From NCBI RefSeq assembly GCF_034344865.1, contig NZ_CP133774.1, forward strand, positions 6,014,001 through 6,078,000: a stretch of DNA of 64,000 bases. Reading direction: 5' to 3'. The DNA is from Pseudomonas sp. 10S4. Lineage in GTDB: Bacteria > Pseudomonadota > Gammaproteobacteria > Pseudomonadales > Pseudomonadaceae. The translations under genes and the position numbers were made by a program. Within the stretch, counting starts at the first letter, position 1; every line of letters begins with the position of its first letter. This document shows positions 57,819 through 64,000 of the stretch, one piece after another. The notes beneath the pieces are model-generated. The model saw only the letters and a program-made list of their open reading frames with translations, did no database searches and was not told where the DNA came from.

Positions 57819-59530
57819 CTCAACACCGCGCGCAACTTGCCGGGTTTTACCGGTTTATTCAGCAGCGGCGCGTCGAGCTGCTGCAAGGAGCGGCGGCACT
57901 GGTCGGTGCGATCGGCGGTGATGATCACCGCCGGAATCACCTGATCGAAATGCTCGCGCAAATGCCGCACCACGTCGCAGCCCACCACCCCGTGATCGAG
58001 GTGATAATCCGCCAGAATCAGTTCCGGCGCGCGCCCCTGCAACGCCGCTAGCGCAGAGAGCTCATCCGTGGCGATGACCACGTCGCAGCCCCATTGCCCG
58101 AGCAACGCGCTCATGCTTTCCAGAATGCTGATTTCATTGTCCAGTACCAGTAAGCGTCTGCCCGGCAATGGATTGCCGGTGCTCGGCTGCGGTGCGGCCA
58201 GACTGATCGGTAAAGGCACCTCATGGGAGATTGGCACGTCGATGCTGAACACCGAGCCGCGTCCGGGCCAAGAACGCACCTGAATCCGGTAGCCGAGAAT
58301 CTTCGCGATGCGCTCGACAATGGCCAGCCCCAGACCGACGCCTTTGCGGTCGGCAGCACGGCCGACGTCCAGTTGGTTGAACTCGAGGAAAATCGAGTCG
58401 AGCCGATCCGCCGCAATCCCACGCCCGGTGTCCCAGACTTCCAGTCGCAGCATTTCACCCCGACGGCGAGCCCCGAGCAAGATGCAGCCCTCGTCGGTGT
58501 AACGGCAGGCGTTGCTGAGGAAGTTGCGCAAAATCCGCGTCATCAGACGCAGGTCGGTGTTGATCGCGAAATCACCCATGTGCACCCGCAGGTTTAACCC
58601 CGCCGCCTCGGCCACGGACTGGAACTCGGACACCAGCGGCGCGAGCAATTCGTCGAGGCGGTAAAGCGCGACGTCCGGTTTCACCGCGGCTTGATCAAGC
58701 CGGGAAATATCCAGCAAATCGGTGAGCAAATCCTCGGCCCCTTCCAGGGCCTGGTGAGTGCGTTCCACCAACACCTGTTCGACGTCGGGCAACTGACGCT
58801 CGCGCAAGGTCGAGATCAGCAGCCGCGCGGCGTTGAGCGGTTGCAGCAGGTCATGGCTGGCGGCGGCGAGGTATTTGTCCTTGCTGCGATTGGCGGCCTC
58901 GGCGGCGTCCCGGGCATCGCGCAAAGCCTGGGCGATCTGTTTACGCTGGGTGATTTGCTGTTGCAGGTTGCGGTTGGCTTCCAGCAACTCGTCGGTGCGG
59001 GCGGTGACTCGTTGTTCAAGCTCATCGTTGAGTTGTTGCAGACGTTGCTGGGCGAGTTTGCGTTCGGTGATGTCAGCGACAAAACCTTCCACCAGCCCTT
59101 CCTGATCAGGTTTGAGCAACAGGTTCATCAGCACGTCGAGGCTGCTGCCGTCCTTGCGTCGCAATTGGGTTTCATAGCCGTGCAGGCTGCGTTCGGTCTT
59201 GAGGATTTCGCCGATGCTGGCCAGCTCTTTGGCACCGCCGATAAACAGGTTGCTGGCCAGATCGGCCAGGGAGAACAGCACCTCTTGTGGATCGTCGTAG
59301 CCGAGCATCCGCGCCAGCGCCGGGTTGGCGGCGCGCATGCCTTCCAGCAGGCTGGCCTGGAAGATCCCGTGGACGGCGTTTTCGAACAGCCATTTGTAGC
59401 GATTGCGCTCGGCCTCCAGTTCATCCAGCCGCGCGGCGAGTTCCGGGTAATGACTCTTGCGCGCCGAGTGGCTGCCTAATCCCAGTAACCCCGCCAGCGC
59501 CCGTTGCTGTTCGTCAGAGGGCTTCGCCAT
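57803..59530 (-). CDS. ercS: PAS hybrid histidine kinase ErcS-like
   Basis: 575 aa from ATG 59530 (17-nt overlap with ercA). Domains: PAS (about 45-165), coiled coil (about 165-225), HisKA with phospho-His in AAASHDLLQPLNAARLL, HATPase (GRGIAADRL, GVGLGLAIVERIAKILG), then a C-terminal receiver with Asp in ILADYHLD. No membrane segment. Its place after ercA matches the pqq-ercA-ercS order of P. aeruginosa, where it helps control ethanol oxidation. Confidence 0.88.
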   Translation of the reverse strand: MAKPSDEQQRALAGLLGLGSHSARKSHYPELAARLDELEAERNRYKWLFENAVHGIFQASLLEGMRAANPALARMLGYDDPQEVLFSLADLASNLFIGGAKELASIGEILKTERSLHGYETQLRRKDGSSLDVLMNLLLKPDQEGLVEGFVADITERKLAQQRLQQLNDELEQRVTARTDELLEANRNLQQQITQRKQIAQALRDARDAAEAANRSKDKYLAAASHDLLQPLNAARLLISTLRERQLPDVEQVLVERTHQALEGAEDLLTDLLDISRLDQAAVKPDVALYRLDELLAPLVSEFQSVAEAAGLNLRVHMGDFAINTDLRLMTRILRNFLSNACRYTDEGCILLGARRRGEMLRLEVWDTGRGIAADRLDSIFLEFNQLDVGRAADRKGVGLGLAIVERIAKILGYRIQVRSWPGRGSVFSIDVPISHEVPLPISLAAPQPSTGNPLPGRRLLVLDNEISILESMSALLGQWGCDVVIATDELSALAALQGRAPELILADYHLDHGVVGCDVVRHLREHFDQVIPAVIITADRTDQCRRSLQQLDAPLLNKPVKPGKLRAVLSQLLG

Positions 59531-60678
59531 AGACGACCTCGACATCACGCTGACTGGATTCGCGCGGGTTGGTCAGGATGCACGGGTCATGCATGGCGTG
59601 TTGCGACAGGAACGGAATGTCCGCCATGCTGACCCCATGCAGGCCGAGGGTCTCGTGGAAGCCGATCGCATGTTTCAACGCGATCAAATGCTCCACCAGG
59701 CGCCCGCAAATCTGCCGATGATTCAAGCCCCGGCAATCGATGCCGAAGGTCTCGGCGATCACCTTGAAACGCTCCGGTGCCGAGCTGTAGTTGAACGCCA
59801 CCACATGTTCCACCAGCACCGCGTTGCACAAGCCGTGGGGCAAGTCGAGAAAGCCACCGAGGCTGTGGGACATTGCATGTACGGCGCCAAGAATCGCGTT
59901 GGAAAACGCCAAGCCGGCCTGCATGCTGCCGAGCATGATTTTCTCGCGCAGGGCAATGTCCGTCGGGTTGGCGATCATTTGCACCAGGTTACCGTTGATC
60001 AGGCGCATCGCTTCGAGGGCGTGAGGGTCGGTCAGCGGGCCGTGGCCGGTAGAAACGAAGGCTTCGATGGCATGCACCAACGCGTCGATGCCGGTACAGG
60101 CCGACAGGAACGGGTCCATGCTCAGGGTGGTTTCCGGGTCGATCAGCGACACGTCCGGCACCGCGGCCTTGCTGACGATGGAGAACTTCATGCGTTCTTG
60201 CTGGTTGGAAATGATCACGAATTGCGAGACGTCCGCCGAGGTGCCGGCTGTGGTCGGGATCAAGATTAGCGGCGGGCTGGGCACGCGAATGGTGTCCACA
60301 CCCTCGAACTCAAGGATGCTGCGCCCGTGGGCCACGACAATGCCGATGCCTTTGCCGCAGTCCATCGGGCTGCCGCCACCGATAGCGACGATCACATCGC
60401 AGTGGTTTTCCTTGTACAACTCGGCGCCGAGCATGACTTCTTCGACCCGCGGGTTGGGCGAGACATCGCTATATAAAAAATAATCGATGCCCTGGGCTTG
60501 CAGGCTGGCCTCGACATCGGCGACCCAACCGGCGGCAATCACCCCTGGATCGCTGACCACCAGCACCTTGCGGGCGCCGAAGGTCCTTGGCGTAGTTGCC
60601 GACGTTGTGCCGGCAACCGGCACCAAAAATGATTTCAGGCGAAACGAATTTACGCAGTTGACTGAGACTCTGGCTCAT
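59514..60678 (-). CDS. ercA: Iron-containing alcohol dehydrogenase ErcA (frameshift near 60585)
   Basis: About 387 aa repaired, from ATG 60678: MSQSLSQLRKFVSPEIIFGA and RHNVGNYAK, then an extra base in GGTCC (60585-60586) throws the frame; the expected KTFGARKVLVVSDPGV continues in the other frame to 59514. Group III Fe-ADH: GGGSPMDCGKG, PTTAGTSADV, metal His in HAIEAFVS and HAMSHSLGGFLDLPHG. Member of the PQQ/ethanol-oxidation regulon. Confidence 0.88.
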
Positions 60679-60790
60679 TGGAAAGCCTGTTTTTATTGTT
60701 TTGGAAGGTAGAACCCACACTAAAGCATCCGGCTGCGAATGCAATCAGACCAATGGGTAGCAGGCAGACCTTGAACTCACCGCAAATCCC

Positions 60791-60882
60791 CTGTGGGAGC
60801 GGGCTTGCTCGCGAAGGCGTCGTGTCAGTCGATATCCATGTTGCCTGAAACACCGCTTTCGCGAGCGAGCCCGCTCCCACAG
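60791..60882. repeat. REPIN, GTGGGAGCGGGC type
   Basis: Inverted CTGTGGGAGCGGGCTTGCTC arms with loop GTCAGTCGATATCCATGTTG, between pqqE and ercA. Confidence 0.9.
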
Positions 60883-60902
60883 GGGGATTTGTGGTGCCTG
60901 GT

Positions 60903-62036
60903 TCATCCGCGATAGATCAGCCGCGAAGCCTTCTCATTGCGCAGCGTCAGGTGTTCCATCCCCTGCCCCGGCGCGTCGGCTTCTTCGCGGGCCTGGAGGA
61001 TCACCCCGTGGTGCGGCGACTTGCTGCACACCGGGTCGGCATTTTCGGCATCGCCGGTGAGCATGAATGCCTGGCAGCGACAGCCACCGAGGTCTTTGTG
61101 TTTTTCATCGCAGGAGCGGCACGGTTCCTTCATCCAGTCGTCGCCGCGAAAGCGGTTGAAACCGAAAGAATCGGTCCAGATGTGTTCGATGCTGTGCTCG
61201 CGCACGTTGGGAAACTGCACCGGTAACTGCCGGGCGCTGTGGCACGGCAACGCGGTGCCGTCCGGGGTGATGTCGAGAAACAGGTTGGCCCAGCCGTTCA
61301 TGCAGGTTTTCGGGCGCTCTTCGTAGTAGTCCGGGGTGACGAAAATCAACTTGCACGGGTGGCCCTGAGCCTCAAGCCGTTCGCGGTATTCATTGGTAAC
61401 GCGCTCAGCGCGCTGCAATTGCTCGCGGGTCGGCAACAGACCGACGCGGTTGAGTTCGGCCCAACCATAGAACTGACAGGTGGCCAGTTCGACAAAATCC
61501 GCCTCCAGTTCCAGGCATAAGTCGATGATGCGGTCGATGCGGTCGATGTTGTGCCGGTGAGTGACGAAGTTCAGCACCATCGGGTAGCCCTGGGCTTTCA
61601 CGGCGCGAGCCATGGCGAGTTTCTGGGCGAAGGCCTTGCGTGAGCCGGCGAGCATGTTGTTCACCGCTTCATCGGCAGCCTGAAAGCTGATCTGAATATG
61701 GTCGAGCCCGGCGATCTTGAAGTCACGGACCTTCTGCTCGGTCAGGCCAATGCCGGAGGTGATCAGGTTGGTGTAGTAGCCCATGTCCCGCGCGGCTTTG
61801 ATCAGCTCGGCCAGGTCCTGGCGCACCAAAGGTTCGCCACCGGAAAACCCCAGTTGCGCGGCGCCCATGTCCCGAGCCTCGCGGAATACGCGAATCCATT
61901 CTTCGGTGCTCAGTTCCTCACCTTGCTGGGCAAAGTCCAGCGGATTGGAGCAATACGGACATTGCAGCGGGCAGCGATAGGTCAGCTCCGCCAACAGCCA
62001 CAGCGGCGGGCCGGGCGGCTGATGAATCAGGCTCAC
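60903..62036 (-). CDS. pqqE: PQQ biosynthesis radical-SAM enzyme PqqE
   Basis: 377 aa from GTG 62036, its GTGA overlapping the pqqC stop. Crosslinks Glu and Tyr of PqqA. Radical-SAM cluster CPLQCPYC near residue 21, [14 protein letters not shown], and C-terminal auxiliary cluster Cys ([32 protein letters not shown]). The long open frame upstream of the GTG is an artefact of the opposite frame of pqqC. The peptide chaperone gene pqqD is not between pqqC and pqqE. Confidence 0.94.
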   Translation of the reverse strand: MSLIHQPPGPPLWLLAELTYRCPLQCPYCSNPLDFAQQGEELSTEEWIRVFREARDMGAAQLGFSGGEPLVRQDLAELIKAARDMGYYTNLITSGIGLTEQKVRDFKIAGLDHIQISFQAADEAVNNMLAGSRKAFAQKLAMARAVKAQGYPMVLNFVTHRHNIDRIDRIIDLCLELEADFVELATCQFYGWAELNRVGLLPTREQLQRAERVTNEYRERLEAQGHPCKLIFVTPDYYEERPKTCMNGWANLFLDITPDGTALPCHSARQLPVQFPNVREHSIEHIWTDSFGFNRFRGDDWMKEPCRSCDEKHKDLGGCRCQAFMLTGDAENADPVCSKSPHHGVILQAREEADAPGQGMEHLTLRNEKASRLIYRG

Positions 62037-62785
62037 AGGGCAATCCCCCGGTGCCAGACGTTTTCGGTGGTGACGGTGTGATACGGCGGCCGTTCCAGTT
62101 CGTAGGCCATGCTCATCGCATCGAGCATGCTCCACAGTACGTCGAGCTTGAATTGGAGGATTTCCAGCATCCGTTGCTGACCGTCGACGGTGACGTAATG
62201 GGCCAGGGTGATGCGCAAACCGTGCTCGACATCGCGCCGCGCCTGGCTCAGCCGGGTGCGGAAATAATCGTAGCCGCCAGCGTCGATCCATGGGTAATGG
62301 GTCGGCCAGGCGTCGAGTCGGGATTGGTGGATCTGCGGGGCAAACAGTTCGGTCAGGGAACTGCTGGCTGCTTCCTGCCAGCAGGCGCGACGGGCGAAAT
62401 TGACGTAGGCGTCCACGGCAAACCGTACGCCCGGGAGCACCAACTCTTGAGAGAGGATTTGTTCGCGGTCCAGCCCCACGGCTTCGCCCAGCCGCAGCCA
62501 GGCTTCGATCCCGCCTTCGCTGCCGGGCACGCCGTCGTGGTCGAGAATCCGTTGCAGCCACTCCCGACGCACGTCGCGGTCCGGGCAGTTGGCGAGGATC
62601 GCGGCGTCCTTGAGCGGGATGTTGACCTGGTAGTAGAAGCGATTGGCGACCCAGCCTTGAATCTGCTCGCGGCTGGCACGGCCGGCGTACATGGCTTGGT
62701 GGAAGGGGTGATGGATGTGGTAATAGGCGCCTTTGGCGCGCAGGGCGGCTTCGAATTCGCTGGGGGACATTGGGGTGTTGGTCAT
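62033..62785 (-). CDS. pqqC: Pyrroloquinoline-quinone synthase PqqC
   Basis: 250 aa, intact. Last step of PQQ formation. Family features [58 protein letters not shown] and C-terminal [13 protein letters not shown]. Its stop overlaps the pqqE start by 4 nt, so pqqE is probably translated from it. Confidence 0.95.
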   Translation of the reverse strand: MTNTPMSPSEFEAALRAKGAYYHIHHPFHQAMYAGRASREQIQGWVANRFYYQVNIPLKDAAILANCPDRDVRREWLQRILDHDGVPGSEGGIEAWLRLGEAVGLDREQILSQELVLPGVRFAVDAYVNFARRACWQEAASSSLTELFAPQIHQSRLDAWPTHYPWIDAGGYDYFRTRLSQARRDVEHGLRITLAHYVTVDGQQRMLEILQFKLDVLWSMLDAMSMAYELERPPYHTVTTENVWHRGIAL

Positions 62786-62820
62786 TGCGATTCTCCGAAT
62801 TTCGCGGTGGCTGGGCTGGC

Positions 62821-62904
62821 CTCATCGCGAGCAAGCTCGCTCCCACATTGGATCTGCTGCGCACACAAGCCCCCTGTGGGAGCGAGCTTGCTCGCGATAA
62901 GGCC
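62821..62904. repeat. REPIN, GTGGGAGCGAGC type
   Basis: CTCATCGCGAGCAAGCTCGC and its inverted copy around a 29-nt loop, between pqqB and pqqC. Confidence 0.9.
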
Positions 62905-62909
62905 GCCCG

Positions 62910-63824
62910 CTACAGCTCAATACTCATGCCGTCATAAGCCACTTCCACCCCACGCCGCTCCAGCAACGCCCGCTCCGCGGAATTTGCATCGAGGATCGGA
63001 TTGGTGTTGTTAATGTGGATCAGCACCTTGCGCTGGCGGGTGAACCCTTCAAGGATTTCAAGCATCCCGCCAGCACCGCTTTGCGGCAGATGCCCCATTT
63101 CACTGCCCAGGCTCTGCCCGACTTCGCACACGCGCATCTCGTCGTCGCGCCACAACGTGCCGTCCAGCAGCAGGCAATCGGCGCGCTGCATCCAGCTCAG
63201 CACTTCGTCATCGACCCTGCCCAGGCCCGGCGCATAGAACACCGAGGCGCCAGTACGCAAGTCTTCGATAAACAGGCCGATGGTGTCGCCCGGCTGCGGG
63301 TTGCCGCGATTGGGCGAGTACGGCGGTGCGTTACTGACCAAGGGAATCGCGCGAAATTGCAGGTGTTCGCAGGCAGCGATGCTGAACGGCTCGCGCGCCA
63401 GTTCGATGGGTTGCCATTGCAAGCCGCCGTTCCAGTGTTTGAGCATGGTGAACAGGGGGAAACCGCTGCTCAAATCCTCATGAACCCGTTCGGTGCACCA
63501 GACCGAGTGCGGGCACCCTTCGCGCAGGCTCAACAAGCCGGTGCAATGGTCGATCTGGCTGTCCAGCAGGATGACCCCGGCAATGGCGGTGTCGCGTAAT
63601 TGACGCACCGGTTGCAACGCCGGGAAACTCTCCAGTTGCGCACGAATATCCGGGGAAGCATTGCACAGCACCCAATCCACGCCGTTGTCGCTCACGGCGA
63701 TCGACGATTGCGTGCGCCGCTGCGCGCGCAGGCTGCCGTTGCGCATCGCGGCGCACTGCCGACAGTTGCAGTTCCATTGCGGGAAACCACCGCCAGCGGC
63801 GGAACCGAGAACGCGGATGTGCAT
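62910..63824 (-). CDS. pqqB: PQQ biosynthesis protein PqqB
   Basis: 304 aa from ATG 63824 (GGAG 8 nt before; a TTG two codons upstream is less likely). Metallo-beta-lactamase fold: [38 protein letters not shown] and HINNTNPIL. Required in PQQ maturation. Last residue region YDGMSIEL matches the family. pqqA precedes it. Confidence 0.95.
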   Translation of the reverse strand: MHIRVLGSAAGGGFPQWNCNCRQCAAMRNGSLRAQRRTQSSIAVSDNGVDWVLCNASPDIRAQLESFPALQPVRQLRDTAIAGVILLDSQIDHCTGLLSLREGCPHSVWCTERVHEDLSSGFPLFTMLKHWNGGLQWQPIELAREPFSIAACEHLQFRAIPLVSNAPPYSPNRGNPQPGDTIGLFIEDLRTGASVFYAPGLGRVDDEVLSWMQRADCLLLDGTLWRDDEMRVCEVGQSLGSEMGHLPQSGAGGMLEILEGFTRQRKVLIHINNTNPILDANSAERALLERRGVEVAYDGMSIEL

Positions 63825-63879
63825 GAGCAATGCTCCAGAAGGCAGGCCCGGCCAACGCGTCGGCTGGCCGGGTGATCAA

Positions 63880-63951
63880 TCAACGGTTGGCGAAATACAT
63901 CGTCACTTCGAAGCCAATACGCAGATCGGTAAACGCGGGTTTAGTCCACAT
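63880..63951 (-). CDS. pqqA: PQQ precursor peptide PqqA
   Basis: 23 aa: MWTKPAFTDLR then IGFEVTMYFANR. The Glu and Tyr of EVTMY are the residues crosslinked into PQQ. ATG 63951 follows AAGAGGA. The pqq promoter lies beyond 63951 and is only partly in view. Confidence 0.95.
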   Translation of the reverse strand: MWTKPAFTDLRIGFEVTMYFANR

Positions 63952-64000
63952 GGGTCAATCCTCTTCTTGTGCCGGGCAATTCCGGTAAAGCCATTAATGC

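Noticed and set aside
62037..62864. Upstream extension of the pqqE frame to 653 codons
   Set aside because: The extension lies in the wrong frame of pqqC and across a REPIN; the true start is the GTG overlapping the pqqC stop.

Overview
The window looks like a chromosomal segment of a fluorescent pseudomonad (Pseudomonas fluorescens group). Evidence: GC-rich coding sequence, about 20 copies of Pseudomonas-type REP/REPIN palindromes between genes, a T6SS locus laid out like the P. aeruginosa HSI-III locus, and several pseudomonad gene blocks (PreT-PreA pyrimidine degradation, an OprD porin beside uronate dehydrogenase, pqq-ercA-ercS). No rRNA, tRNA, CRISPR array or intact transposon was seen.

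Layout. (1) 1-14433, type VI secretion: a divergent lipoprotein (TssJ-like, cut by the window edge), then tssB, tssC, hcp, tssE, tssF, tssG, clpV, an AT-richer insert holding a flavoprotein-like gene and a small overlapping gene, then vgrG, a YwqK-type repeat protein and a convergent DUF4280 (PAAR-like) gene. (2) 14624-23387, mixed genes: an aminoglycoside-phosphotransferase-like kinase with an SDR, a long repeat-rich protein of unknown function, a Gfo/Idh/MocA oxidoreductase, a decayed channel gene, small proteins and a PAS-LuxR regulator. (3) 23604-28147: a Tat-exported molybdopterin hydroxylase (iorAB-like) between two LysR regulators. (4) 28487-36668: an unassigned catabolic cluster of two adjacent amidohydrolase-2 paralogues (one without its HxH metal motif), UbiD and UbiX, a CobW GTPase, an NCS2 permease and a TrzA/8-oxoguanine-deaminase-like amidohydrolase. 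(5) 36926-39648: a DUF6124-like protein, an unusual DapF-like protein and a DHH phosphoesterase. (6) 39738-48289: the reductive pyrimidine pathway (ureidopropionase, NCS1 permease, dihydropyrimidinase, PreT, PreA) and a TetR regulator. (7) 48425-53087: a GNAT acetyltransferase, CopC-CopD and an HlyD-MFS efflux pair. (8) 53395-57818: uronate uptake and oxidation (OprD, Udh, lactonase, aldose epimerase). (9) 57803-63951: PQQ and ethanol-oxidation regulation (pqqA, pqqB, pqqC, pqqE, ercA, ercS), with pqqD absent from its usual place.

Data quality matters here. Nine otherwise well-conserved genes (tssB, tssE, tssF, clpV, the 14624 kinase, the repeat protein, iorB-like, copD, ercA) are each broken by a single-base indel, mostly one base missing from a homopolymer. 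The simplest reading is residual sequencing or assembly error. I give these genes their full repaired extents and mark the indel positions.

The best candidates for new biology are the 28.5-36.7 kb decarboxylase/amidohydrolase cluster and the flavoprotein plus small-gene pair inserted in the T6SS operon.
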